The translations under genes were made by a program, and so were the position numbers. From an uncultured Pelagibacteraceae bacterium (GTDB lineage: Bacteria; Pseudomonadota; Alphaproteobacteria; Pelagibacterales; Pelagibacteraceae), in assembly GCA_902618855.1 (NCBI GenBank), contig CACNCD010000003.1, positions 33,878-97,877 of the forward strand: a stretch of DNA of 64,000 bases. The letters run 5' to 3'. Below are positions 36,340 through 46,268 of this stretch, in pieces; positions within the stretch are counted from its first letter, which is position 1; every line of letters starts with the position of its first letter. A model generated the notes under the pieces. The model did no database searches, was not told the DNA's origin, and saw only the letters and a program-made list of their open reading frames with translations.

Positions 36340-37640
36340 TGAAAAAGAAACAGAAAATTTTTTCTAAAAAAAAAATTTTAATTTATGGTTTGGGAAAAAC
36401 TGGAGTTTCTAGTCATTTATTTTTAAAAAAAAATAATGAAACCCTTCTTTTTGATGATATTAAAAAAAATTTAATCATAAATAAAAAATTCTTTATAAAT
36501 AAAAAGAAAATTTATAAATATAATTTTGATTATATTTTGGTAAGTCCCGGGATAAATATTAGAAAATGTAGTTTAAAGAAATATATATCCAAAAACTTAA
36601 ATAAAGTAATTACAGATTTAGATATATTTTATAGCCATTATTTTAAAAATAAAATTATATCAATTACTGGAACCAATGGGAAATCAACTACAGCTCAAAT
36701 TTTATTTGAGGTTTTAAAAGACCAAAAAAAAGATGTAAGGCTGGTGGGAAATATTGGAAATCCTATTTTAAATGAAAAAAAAGTAACTCCCAAAACTATT
36801 TTTGTTATCGAGGCATCTTCTTATCAATTAGAATATAGTAAAATTTTTAAGGCAAATTATGCCGCGATTCTAAATATCTCACCTGATCACATTGAAAGAC
36901 ATGGAAACTTAAATAATTATGTTAAATCTAAATTTAAATTAATTAAGAATCAAAATGAGGAAGACTACTCATTTCTAGATTTTAAAAATAAATACCTCAA
37001 AAAATTTTTAAAACAAAATAATTCAAAATCTAAAATGATCAATGTTCACAAAAAACTATTTTCAGAAAATATTGCAAAAATTAAAAATCCTTATTTTCTT
37101 ACTAATGGAAACAAGCAAAATTTGAGTTTTGTGTGTGCGATTTCAAAAAAACTAGGTATCCAACAATCTCAATTATTTAAAACTATCAATAAATTTAAAG
37201 GTTTAAATTTTAGACAACAAGTTATTTATAAAAATAAAAATTTTAAAGTTATTAACGACTCTAAGGCTACAAGTTTTTCATCAACTATAAATATTCTTGA
37301 ATCTTTAAATAAGGTTCATTGGCTTCTTGGTGGAATTCCAAAATCTGGTGATAATTTTAATATGAGCAAAAAAAAATGTATAAATTTTAAGGCTTATATA
37401 TATGGCAAAAATAAAAATCATTTTATTAAAATATTGAAAAATAAAATAAGATATGAATCTTTCAAAAACTTAGAAAGTGCACTAAAAAAAACTATTTACG
37501 ACATCAAAAATGAGAAAAGTCAAATTGATAATACTATTCTTTTTAGCCCATCTGCAGCATCTTTTGATAGTTATAAAAATTTTGAAGACAGAGGAAAAAA
37601 ATTTAATGAACTTTTCAAAAAAATTTATTTAAACAAATAG
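36339..37640 (+). CDS. murD: UDP-N-acetylmuramoylalanine-D-glutamate ligase
   Basis: GLGKTGVSS, ITGTNGKSTTAQ, EASSYQLEY, NDSKATSF, LLGGIPKSGD. Confidence 0.95.
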   Translation: MKKKQKIFSKKKILIYGLGKTGVSSHLFLKKNNETLLFDDIKKNLIINKKFFINKKKIYKYNFDYILVSPGINIRKCSLKKYISKNLNKVITDLDIFYSHYFKNKIISITGTNGKSTTAQILFEVLKDQKKDVRLVGNIGNPILNEKKVTPKTIFVIEASSYQLEYSKIFKANYAAILNISPDHIERHGNLNNYVKSKFKLIKNQNEEDYSFLDFKNKYLKKFLKQNNSKSKMINVHKKLFSENIAKIKNPYFLTNGNKQNLSFVCAISKKLGIQQSQLFKTINKFKGLNFRQQVIYKNKNFKVINDSKATSFSSTINILESLNKVHWLLGGIPKSGDNFNMSKKKCINFKAYIYGKNKNHFIKILKNKIRYESFKNLESALKKTIYDIKNEKSQIDNTILFSPSAASFDSYKNFEDRGKKFNELFKKIYLNK

Positions 37641-37643
37641 TTT

Positions 37644-38753
37644 ATGTTGCAAATTAATAAAATTTATTATGGATGGTGGAAAAATATAGATAAATCAATT
37701 TTTTTTTTAATTACGATTCTTTTTTCTTTGGGATTATTTTTTTCCTTAGTTTCAACCTCGCTTATTGCTTCTGATAATCTTAATACAAATAGTTATTATT
37801 TTTTTTTAAGACACCTATTTTATACATTCCTAGGTTTTTTCTTTATAATTTTTTTTTCATCATTGGACGAAAAAAATTTCTACAGAATATCAAATGCTTT
37901 ATTTTTGATTTGTTTCATTTTTTTAGCTTTAGTTCCCATCATAGGTGTAGAGGTAAAGGGATCTAAAAGATGGCTAGATATTTTGTTTTTGCCACGATTT
38001 CAACCTATTGAAGTTTTAAAACCATTTATCATTATAATGATAGCTACAATTTTAAGTTCAGAGAAAAATAAAAATATTTATTATAAATATCTTTTGAGTT
38101 TTTTTTTAATTGCTCCAATCATTTTTTTATTAATAACTCAGCCGGATATTGGACAAACTTTTTTAGTTCTTTTGACATGGCTTAGTTTAATTTTTATTTC
38201 TGGAATAAATTTAATAGTTTTTTTTCTTTTTTTTGGTTTAATGTTTTTATTATTACTTTATTTAATTTTATTCATTCCAAAGTTTTCTTATATTTTAATT
38301 AGACTAAAATCCTTTTTTGATCCAACATCAGGAAATAATTATCAATCCGAGAAAGCCTCTGAAGCAATTATTAACGGAGGTTTTTTTGGCAAAGGTATTG
38401 GAGAAGGGGTTTTAAAGAATAGAGTTCCTGAAGCTCATACTGACTATATTGTCTCAGTTATCTCAGAAGAATTTGGAGTAATTGTTATAATTATATTAAT
38501 GATAATTTTTTTATTTTTTATATATCAAGTGTTCAAAAAACTTTATTTCGAAAAAAATAATAAAGCGAAATTAATTTTAGTTGGATCTGCATCTATAATA
38601 TTATTCCAAGCATTAATTCACCTTGGGGTAAATATAAGATTGCTTCCAACAACAGGCATGACTTTACCATTTTTAAGTTATGGAGGCTCTTCTATAGTTG
38701 GAACAGCTATATTGTCAGGAATTATTTTAAATTTAACAAAAAGAAGAATTTAA
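37644..38753 (+). CDS. ftsW: Lipid II glycosyltransferase FtsW (SEDS family)
   Basis: GSKRWLDILFLPRFQPIEVLKPF, NRVPEAHTDYIVSVISEEFG, GMTLPFLSYGGSS. Confidence 0.95.
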   Translation: MLQINKIYYGWWKNIDKSIFFLITILFSLGLFFSLVSTSLIASDNLNTNSYYFFLRHLFYTFLGFFFIIFFSSLDEKNFYRISNALFLICFIFLALVPIIGVEVKGSKRWLDILFLPRFQPIEVLKPFIIIMIATILSSEKNKNIYYKYLLSFFLIAPIIFLLITQPDIGQTFLVLLTWLSLIFISGINLIVFFLFFGLMFLLLLYLILFIPKFSYILIRLKSFFDPTSGNNYQSEKASEAIINGGFFGKGIGEGVLKNRVPEAHTDYIVSVISEEFGVIVIIILMIIFLFFIYQVFKKLYFEKNNKAKLILVGSASIILFQALIHLGVNIRLLPTTGMTLPFLSYGGSSIVGTAILSGIILNLTKRRI

Positions 38754-38758
38754 ATGTA

Positions 38759-39832
38759 ATGAAAAAAAAAATCTTAATTAGTACCGGAGGAACCGGCGGA
38801 CATGTCATTCCTGCTAATGTGTTTTTTGAACATTTAAAAAATGATTTTGAAGTATTTATCACTTCTGATCAAAGAGGTACAAAATTTTTGTATGAGAAAA
38901 CAGAAAATATAAAAATAATAAATATGCCGAAGATAAAAAAAAATATTTTAAATTTACCTTTAAATTTTATTTTAATTATTTTTTTAACTATAAAATCAAT
39001 TTTATTTATGAGAAGGAAAAATATAAGTGTTCTAATATCTACAGGTGGCTACATGTCATTACCATTATGTATTTCAGCAAAGATTTTAAATTTAAAAATA
39101 TATTTATTTGAACCAAATATGGTTTTAGGAAGAGCAAATGCTTTTTTTATGAGGTTTTGTAAAAAAATATTTTGTTATTCTAGTAATATTAAAAATTTTC
39201 CTAAAAAATATTTAAATAGAATAATAGTTATAAATCCTTTACTGCGAAAAAATTTTTATTCAATAAAATCTGATAAAAAGAAAATTTCAGAAGAAGTAAA
39301 CTTGTTAATAATAGGTGGAAGTCAAGGCGCAAAAGTTTTTGATCAAGATTTGAAAAATGTAGTTTATGAATTATCAAAAAAACATAAATTGACGATATAC
39401 CAACAAAGTAGCAATGAAAACTATGAGGATTTAAGAAATTTTTATAATTCAAAAAATATCGAACATCAGTTATTCAATTATGATAAAAATATTTTAGATG
39501 TTATATCTAGCTCAAACTTATGCATCACTAGAGCTGGGGCCTCGACATTATCAGAGTTAACTTATTTGAATATTCCGTACTTAGCAATTCCCTATCCTTT
39601 CGCTAAAGATAATCATCAATACGAAAATGGACTTTTCTATAAGAACCAAAATTGTTGTTGGCTACTTGAACAAAATAATATTACAAGTGAAATATTATTA
39701 AAAAAATTATTACAAATAATTGAAAATGAAAACGACTATCTAGAAAAAATAAAAAATATGAAAAATTTCAGGCAACAAAACAGCTGGAAAAATATTAACA
39801 AAAAAATTATACAGACCATAAATGAAAATTGA
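38759..39832 (+). CDS. murG: UDP-GlcNAc:lipid I GlcNAc transferase
   Basis: STGGTGGHVIPA, STGGYMSLPL, IGGSQGAKVFD, ITRAGASTLSEL. Confidence 0.96.
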   Translation: MKKKILISTGGTGGHVIPANVFFEHLKNDFEVFITSDQRGTKFLYEKTENIKIINMPKIKKNILNLPLNFILIIFLTIKSILFMRRKNISVLISTGGYMSLPLCISAKILNLKIYLFEPNMVLGRANAFFMRFCKKIFCYSSNIKNFPKKYLNRIIVINPLLRKNFYSIKSDKKKISEEVNLLIIGGSQGAKVFDQDLKNVVYELSKKHKLTIYQQSSNENYEDLRNFYNSKNIEHQLFNYDKNILDVISSSNLCITRAGASTLSELTYLNIPYLAIPYPFAKDNHQYENGLFYKNQNCCWLLEQNNITSEILLKKLLQIIENENDYLEKIKNMKNFRQQNSWKNINKKIIQTINEN

Positions 39833-41216
39833 ACTTGCACAAAAAGAAAATATACATTTTGTCGGTATAGGTGGTATTGGCATGAGTGGTCTTGCATTAA
39901 TTATGAAAGGTATGGGATTTAAAGTGCAGGGAAGTGACATCTCAAAAAATAAAAATATAGATAGACTAAAAAAAAATAAAATTAAAATTTTTACAGGTCA
40001 TAGTAAAAAAAATATTGATAGAGCAACAATACTTGTTATTTCCTCTGCAATAAAAAAAAATAATTCAGAAGTTCAGCAAGCAAAAATTAAAAATCTTCCT
40101 ATTTATAAAAGAGGAGACATGTTAGCGCACATTGTTTCTTTAACACAAAATGTTGTTGTCGCTGGCTCGCACGGCAAAACGACTACAACCTCACTTATTT
40201 CAGGGATCTTTTCTAAAGCAAAATTAGACCCAACTATAATTAATGGCGGTGTGATAAATTCTATACAAAATTCAGCGAGGTTAGGAAAAAGTAAGTGGTG
40301 TGTATTAGAGTCAGACGAGTCTGACGGAAGCTTCATAAAGGTTCCTCCAACATATTCTGTTGTAACAAATATAGATAGAGAACACATGGATTATTATAAA
40401 TCTATGGAAAAGTTAAAAAATCATTTTTTAGAATTTATTAATAAAGTCCCATCTTTTGGAAAATCTTTTATTTGTAAAGATGATAAAATTAATAGCCAAA
40501 TAATTAAAAAAATTAAAACAAAAAATTTTTATACGTATGGAACAAAGAAAGATTCAAATTTCGTAATTCAAAATATCAGACGTTTTAGAGATATGTCAAT
40601 TTTCGATGTAATTATATCTTTACCAGGTAAAAAAAAAATTACACTAAAAAATATAAATATTCCTTTGTTAGGTTTGCATAATATAAGAAATGCTACAGCT
40701 GCTGTAGCAGTTGCATTTACAATCGGAATATCTACTGAAATTATTAAAAATTCACTAATAAAATTTCAAGGAGTACAAAGAAGGTTTAATAAAATTTTTA
40801 ATTATAGAGGAGTAAGTTTTTTTGACGATTATGCGCATCACCCAACTGAAATTAAAGAACTGATAAATGGCGTTCATCAGGTTTATCAAAAGGAAAAAAT
40901 ATACTGTATTTTCCAACCGCATAGAATATCAAGATTAAAAGACTTGCGAAAAGAATTTAGCTCCTCTTTTAGTAAAACAGAGGCGGTAATTTTGTGCCCA
41001 ATTTACAAAGCAGGAGAAAAAATAAAATTAGGATTTGATTATTTAAATTTTGCAAAAGAAATATGTCGAAACTCAAAAGTCAAAGTTTATTTAGTCAAAG
41101 ATCAATATGAGTTAAGTAAATTCGTAAAGCAAAATATTTATGGTGATAAAATTGTAATTGGTATGGGCGCAGGTTCAATTTCAAACTGGATGAAGGAACT
41201 GCCAAAATTATTATGA
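39822..41216 (+). CDS. murC: UDP-N-acetylmuramate-L-alanine ligase
   Basis: HFVGIGGIGMSGLA, VAGSHGKTTTTSLI, ESDESDGSF, DDYAHHPTEI. Confidence 0.97.
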   Translation: MKIELAQKENIHFVGIGGIGMSGLALIMKGMGFKVQGSDISKNKNIDRLKKNKIKIFTGHSKKNIDRATILVISSAIKKNNSEVQQAKIKNLPIYKRGDMLAHIVSLTQNVVVAGSHGKTTTTSLISGIFSKAKLDPTIINGGVINSIQNSARLGKSKWCVLESDESDGSFIKVPPTYSVVTNIDREHMDYYKSMEKLKNHFLEFINKVPSFGKSFICKDDKINSQIIKKIKTKNFYTYGTKKDSNFVIQNIRRFRDMSIFDVIISLPGKKKITLKNINIPLLGLHNIRNATAAVAVAFTIGISTEIIKNSLIKFQGVQRRFNKIFNYRGVSFFDDYAHHPTEIKELINGVHQVYQKEKIYCIFQPHRISRLKDLRKEFSSSFSKTEAVILCPIYKAGEKIKLGFDYLNFAKEICRNSKVKVYLVKDQYELSKFVKQNIYGDKIVIGMGAGSISNWMKELPKLL

Positions 41217-42124
41217 CGAATATTGATGAATTAAAAAACTTTTCAAAAGATATACAAGGTAAAATTTTTTTTGACTATAATCTTAAAAAAACAAACTGGT
41301 TCAATATTGGTGGTATAGCATCTGTATATTTTAAACCTGAAAGTTTAAATGAATTAATTTCATTTTTAAAAAGATTTGGCTCTAAAGAAAAAATATTTCT
41401 TTTGGGCGCAGGATCAAATATTTTGATAAATGATGGTATTTTTCAAGGTATAGTGATTAAATTAGGTAAAAAATTTTCTAATATCTCTCAGTTATCAGAT
41501 ACCACTTTAGTTGCTGGAAGTGCTGCCACAGACAGACAAGTATCAGAATTTGCTTGTGAAAATCATCTAGGAGGATTTGAGTTTTTATCTTGTATTCCAG
41601 GTACTATTGGAGGAGGATTAAAGATGAATTCCGGATGCTTTGATAGAGAATTTAAAGATATTTTGCTATCAATACAGGCTGTTGATAATACAGGAAAGAT
41701 AGTAACTATACCATCATCTAAAATAAATTTTGTATATAGAGGAAATAACTTAAGAAAAAACTTAATTTTTTTAAGTGCTTCCTTTAGATGTAAAATTGGA
41801 GATAAGTCAATTATCCAAAATAAGATAAATGAATTAAAATTTAAAAAAAATCAATCACAACCAACTAAAATTAAAACTGGCGGTAGTACTTTTAAAAATC
41901 CTATAAATCAAACTAAAGAGAAGGTCTGGGAATTGATCAAAAAATCAGTCCCCTTAGATACAAAATTTGGGGGCGCAGAAATTTCAGAAAAACATTGTAA
42001 TTTTTTTGTTAATAAAAGAAACGCAAGTTTTAATGATATGAAAAAATTAATTGATTTTGTTAAGAATAGCGTAAAATCTAAAACTGGAATTGATATAGAA
42101 ACAGAAATTGAGATTATAAAGTGA
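41213..42124 (+). CDS. murB: UDP-N-acetylenolpyruvoylglucosamine reductase
   Basis: LGAGSNILINDG, GTIGGGLKMNSGCF, GGSTFKNP, HCNFFVN. Confidence 0.95.
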   Translation: MTNIDELKNFSKDIQGKIFFDYNLKKTNWFNIGGIASVYFKPESLNELISFLKRFGSKEKIFLLGAGSNILINDGIFQGIVIKLGKKFSNISQLSDTTLVAGSAATDRQVSEFACENHLGGFEFLSCIPGTIGGGLKMNSGCFDREFKDILLSIQAVDNTGKIVTIPSSKINFVYRGNNLRKNLIFLSASFRCKIGDKSIIQNKINELKFKKNQSQPTKIKTGGSTFKNPINQTKEKVWELIKKSVPLDTKFGGAEISEKHCNFFVNKRNASFNDMKKLIDFVKNSVKSKTGIDIETEIEIIK

Positions 42125-43035
42125 AAAAAGTTATTATTTTAGGAGGTGGAATTTCAAAAGAAAGACTCATAAGTCTAGAAACTGCTAGAAGTGTATTAAA
42201 ATCATTAAAAAAAAATAAAAAATACAAATCAATAATTTCAGAGCCTGATGAAGATTTTTTTAAAAAAGTAAAAACTTTTAAACCTGACATAGTATTTAAT
42301 GCATTACACGGTCAATTTGGAGAAGATGGCTATATACAAACCATATTAGAGTCCCAAAAAATAAAATATACACACTCAGGAGTGCTTGCATCCTCAATTG
42401 CAATGGATAAAGAAATATCTAAAAAAATTTTTTTGAAAAATAAAATCCTTACACCCAAACATATAAAATATGATTTCAATAAAAAAAATAAAAATATTAC
42501 TTCACAAATTCAAAAAAAACTTAAATTCCCAGTAGTGATCAAACCAATTAATGAAGGATCAAGTGTAAATGTTTACATTTGTTCAAAACGAAACTTTTTT
42601 AAAAACTTAAAAAAATTATCAAATTACAATCAAATTTTAATAGAAGAATACATACCAGGTCGAGAAATTCAGGTGGCGATAATGGGAAAAAAAAAATTAG
42701 GTGCCATTGAACTTAAACCAAAAAGAAAATTTTACGACTACAAGGCGAAGTATAGTGTGAAAGCGCAAACTAAACACATAATACCTGTTGATCTAGAAAA
42801 AAATAAAATAAAGGAAATAATGAATATTGCCTTAAAAGCACATAAATTAATTGGTTGCAGGGGAGTAACTAGATCAGATTTTAAATTTTTTAAAAATAAA
42901 TTTTATCTTTTAGAAATAAATACTCAACCGGGTATGACAAATCTTTCTTTAGTTCCTGAAATTGCAAATTACTATGGAATTAATTTTGCAAATTTAATTG
43001 AATGGATTTTAAAAGATGCATCTTCCAATAGATAA
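42121..43035 (+). CDS. ddl: D-alanine-D-alanine ligase
   Basis: NALHGQFGEDGYIQTILE, KPINEGSSVNV, EINTQPGMTNLSLVPEIA. Confidence 0.94.
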   Translation: MKKVIILGGGISKERLISLETARSVLKSLKKNKKYKSIISEPDEDFFKKVKTFKPDIVFNALHGQFGEDGYIQTILESQKIKYTHSGVLASSIAMDKEISKKIFLKNKILTPKHIKYDFNKKNKNITSQIQKKLKFPVVIKPINEGSSVNVYICSKRNFFKNLKKLSNYNQILIEEYIPGREIQVAIMGKKKLGAIELKPKRKFYDYKAKYSVKAQTKHIIPVDLEKNKIKEIMNIALKAHKLIGCRGVTRSDFKFFKNKFYLLEINTQPGMTNLSLVPEIANYYGINFANLIEWILKDASSNR

Positions 43036-43702
43036 AAAAAATAAAATTTATTTATATTTAGTTATATTTTTTTTATTTACAACAATTAGTAATTTGCAAG
43101 TATATAATTCGAATTTATTCAAATTTGGTTCAAAAGATATAAAGGTTTCAGGTCTTTCAGAAAAAAATAATTTATCTATTGTCCAAGAGTTGAAAAAAAT
43201 CCAGGTGAAAAATATTTTCTTTATTCAAAAGGATATTCTAATTAAAATTTTGAGTCAAAATAATTTAGTAAATTCTTTTGAAATTAAAAAGGTATTTCCA
43301 AATACAATAGAAATAAAAATAAAAAAAACTCAATTCTTAGGTATAATTAATATTGATGGAATTTTCTATTTTATAGGATCAAATGGCAAATTAATTAATT
43401 ATGATGAATCAACTAAAAATTTACCTTACGTTTTCGGAAAAATAAATACATTTAGTTTTATAGAATTTATTAATATTATTAAACAGTCAACAGTTAATAT
43501 CAAAAATATAAAAGAAATTTATTTTTTTCCATCAGGAAGATGGGATATTAAAACAAAAGAAGACAAGTTATTTAAATTACCAAGCAAAAATATATTGTCA
43601 GCTTTAAATATTATAAGTAAATTAAATAATTCAAAAGAATTTAAAAAAGCCTCAATAGTTGATTTAAGATTTAATAAAAAAATAATTTTTACTAATGAAT
43701 GA
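43016..43702 (+). CDS. ftsQ: FtsQ/DivIB-like division protein
   Basis: One N-terminal TM, POTRA-like KIQVKNIFFIQKDILIKIL...VFPNTIEIKIKKTQF; between ddl and the ftsA-slot gene. Confidence 0.8.
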   Translation: MHLPIDKKNKIYLYLVIFFLFTTISNLQVYNSNLFKFGSKDIKVSGLSEKNNLSIVQELKKIQVKNIFFIQKDILIKILSQNNLVNSFEIKKVFPNTIEIKIKKTQFLGIINIDGIFYFIGSNGKLINYDESTKNLPYVFGKINTFSFIEFINIIKQSTVNIKNIKEIYFFPSGRWDIKTKEDKLFKLPSKNILSALNIISKLNNSKEFKKASIVDLRFNKKIIFTNE

Positions 43703-44405
43703 AAAAGCAACAGATGTTTACTTTAGTCTAGATCAAAACAGATTAAGTTTTGGGGTTTTTCAAAAAATAAATAACCGTTTGATTTTTTCTGACGCGGAAA
43801 ATATCAGCGTTGTCAGTATTAATGAAGACACAGATTTTGATTTTTTAAAAAAACCACTTGAAAAAAATATTAAAAAGATCGAAAAAAAAATTAATTCTTT
43901 CGTCAATAATATTTGTTTAATGGTAGAAACAAATAGATCAATATCTATCTGTATTTCTTTAATGAAAAATCTCGATAATAAAAAAATTCAAAATAAAGAT
44001 ATTAAATATCTTATTCAAGATGCGAAACAACAGATACTTAGAGCATATCCTAATAATAGTATTGCGCATATAATTGTAAAAAAATATATGATTAATGACC
44101 TTGAATATAATTTTGCACCAAGTAACATCGTATGTGAAAAAATTTCTTTAGATATTGAATTTATTTGCCTACCTAAAAACTTAATTAAAAGATTAGAATC
44201 ATTGTTTCGGGGATTTGAAATCACTATTGATAAATTTGTATGTGCTTTATATGCAAATTCTTTTGCCTCTAAGTTGGAAGGTCAAAATATTTGTCAAATT
44301 GGATACAATTTAAGTAATGGTTTCAACAAGCAAGAGGTTGTGTTAATACCCAAAAAAATTGAAAAAACAGGATTTTTTGAGAAACTTTTTCATTTTTTTA
44401 AATAA
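43695..44405 (+). CDS. Drastically shortened FtsA-like protein (1A/1C-like region plus amphipathic tail; no actin domain 2)
   Basis: 236 aa in the ftsA slot, overlapping ftsQ; IQNKDIKYLIQDAKQQI...IIVKKYMINDLEYN...EISLDIEFICLPKNLIKRLESLFRGFEITIDKFVCALYANSFA follows the FtsA 1C order; tail KKIEKTGFFEKLFHFFK resembles the FtsA membrane-targeting helix. Confidence 0.65.
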   Translation: MNEKATDVYFSLDQNRLSFGVFQKINNRLIFSDAENISVVSINEDTDFDFLKKPLEKNIKKIEKKINSFVNNICLMVETNRSISICISLMKNLDNKKIQNKDIKYLIQDAKQQILRAYPNNSIAHIIVKKYMINDLEYNFAPSNIVCEKISLDIEFICLPKNLIKRLESLFRGFEITIDKFVCALYANSFASKLEGQNICQIGYNLSNGFNKQEVVLIPKKIEKTGFFEKLFHFFK

Positions 44406-44468
44406 AAACCTGTATTTTCTCGTAACATTTGTTGTTTTTTAATTTTTTAACGTTGCTTCTATAACCAC

Positions 44469-45392
44469 ATGATGTCAGTTTTAAATCAAAAAACACTTAA
44501 AAGCACCATGACCTTTGAAGGTATTGCCCTTCATTCAGGAAAAATGGTTAATATGAAAGTAAAACCCGCACAGCCAAATACAGGAATAGTTTTTAAAAGA
44601 ACTGACTTAAAAAATAACAATACAGTAATTCCAGGAATTTTTAATGTTAGTAGCGCGATTTTTTGTACAACAATATCAAATGATTATGGCGTTAATATTT
44701 CAACTATAGAACATTTGATGGGAGCACTTTATGGCACAGGAATAGATAATGCATTAGTTGAAGTTGATAGTGATGAACTTCCAATTTTAGATGGTTCAGC
44801 AAAAGTTTACGTTGAGCAGATTAGTAAAACAGGAATTGAAATTAGCAATTCCCCAATAAAAGTTATTAAAATTGAAAAGAAAATTCTATTTGAAGATGGA
44901 AAAAAATATATTTCTATAGAACCAAGTAAATTAAGTTTAGACATAGATTTTGAAATCAAATATGAAAATTCATTAATTGGAAATCAAAGAAATACGATAA
45001 AAGTTTATGAGGACGACCTTAAAGATATATTTAACTCTAGAACTTTCTGTTTGTATGAAGATATAGATAAATTAAAGAAAATGGACTTGGCAAAAGGTGG
45101 ATCATTAGAAAATGCTATAGTAGTTCAGGATGAAAAAATTTTGAATAAAAGTGGTTTAAGAAATAATTTAGAATTTGTTAACCATAAAATTCTAGATTGT
45201 ATGGGAGACTTATACCTTTCTGGATATAAGATAATTGGAAAATTAATATGCTCACAAGGCGGCCATAAACTTACAAATGAATTATTAAGGAAAGTTTTTG
45301 AAAATGATCAAAACTTTTCCATTATAGAAGTCCGAGAGAACAAAATTCCCCATTCATTCGTTAATAAAAGATATCTAAAATCAATAGCTTAA
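44469..45392 (+). CDS. lpxC: UDP-3-O-acyl-GlcNAc deacetylase
   Basis: TLKSTMTFEGIALHSGK, STIEHLMGALYG, DNALVEVDSDELPILDGSA, FVNHKILDCMGDLYL. Confidence 0.96.
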   Translation: MMSVLNQKTLKSTMTFEGIALHSGKMVNMKVKPAQPNTGIVFKRTDLKNNNTVIPGIFNVSSAIFCTTISNDYGVNISTIEHLMGALYGTGIDNALVEVDSDELPILDGSAKVYVEQISKTGIEISNSPIKVIKIEKKILFEDGKKYISIEPSKLSLDIDFEIKYENSLIGNQRNTIKVYEDDLKDIFNSRTFCLYEDIDKLKKMDLAKGGSLENAIVVQDEKILNKSGLRNNLEFVNHKILDCMGDLYLSGYKIIGKLICSQGGHKLTNELLRKVFENDQNFSIIEVRENKIPHSFVNKRYLKSIA

Positions 45393-45431
45393 AGGTTTAG
45401 ATTTTTTAAAAAAATCTGTTAAAACTTTTTA

Positions 45432-46265
45432 ATGGATAATTTAAAGAAATTTATTATTATTTTTTTGTTACTACTTCAATCATGCTCGAGTACACCCAAA
45501 AAGGTAGAGTCGATAATTGAGGAAAAAGATTTAGATCAACAAATGATAGCAGCTTATAACGAGGGCCTGGATGCATTAAAAAAAGGAGATGTCTATTATG
45601 CAGGAAAAAAGTTCAATGAAGCGGAGCTTTTATACCCGCAATCTGAGTGGGCAGCTAAAGCTGTATTAATGGCTTCTTACGGTTATTATACTCAAGCATA
45701 TTATAACAGTGCTGCTGAAGAATTAAATAGATTTATAATCAAGTATCCAAAAAATCCTAATTTAGATTATGCTTATTATCTCTTAGCGATGTGTCATTAC
45801 GAAAGTATTGTTGATGAGAAAAAAGATTTAAAACCTCTTTTATACGCCAAAGATAGTTTTAATCTGGTTATAGAAAAATTTCCACTTACTGATTTTGCAG
45901 TTGATGCAAAATATAAACTTGGTTTGATTAATGATCTACTCGCTGCAAAAGAAATGTATATTGCAAGACATTATATAAAAAAAGAAAAATGGATAGCAGC
46001 AGTCAATAGATTAAAGGTCATAGTCGAAGATTACGATACCACTATATATATTGAAGAGGCACTTCATAGATTAGTTGAAATTCACTACAAACTTGGTTTA
46101 GTTTCAGAGGCAAAAAAATATGCTAACACTTTAGGTTATAATTATTTATCAAGTCAATGGTATAAAGAATCATATAGAGTATTTAATAAAAATTATAAAA
46201 TTGAGAGAAAAACCTCAAAGAAAGATAAAAAGAGATTAAGAGATAGAATTAAATCCTTTTTTTAA
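45432..46265 (+). CDS. bamD: Outer membrane assembly lipoprotein BamD
   Basis: Lipobox-like LLLQSCSS, TPR-type repeats typical of BamD/ComL. Confidence 0.88.
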   Translation: MDNLKKFIIIFLLLLQSCSSTPKKVESIIEEKDLDQQMIAAYNEGLDALKKGDVYYAGKKFNEAELLYPQSEWAAKAVLMASYGYYTQAYYNSAAEELNRFIIKYPKNPNLDYAYYLLAMCHYESIVDEKKDLKPLLYAKDSFNLVIEKFPLTDFAVDAKYKLGLINDLLAAKEMYIARHYIKKEKWIAAVNRLKVIVEDYDTTIYIEEALHRLVEIHYKLGLVSEAKKYANTLGYNYLSSQWYKESYRVFNKNYKIERKTSKKDKKRLRDRIKSFF

Positions 46266-46268
46266 TTA

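Noticed and set aside
43695-44405. Frameshifted or pseudogenised full-length ftsA
   Set aside because: The ORF is intact, ends in a plausible amphipathic helix and is followed by only 63 bp before lpxC, so no downstream remnant exists.
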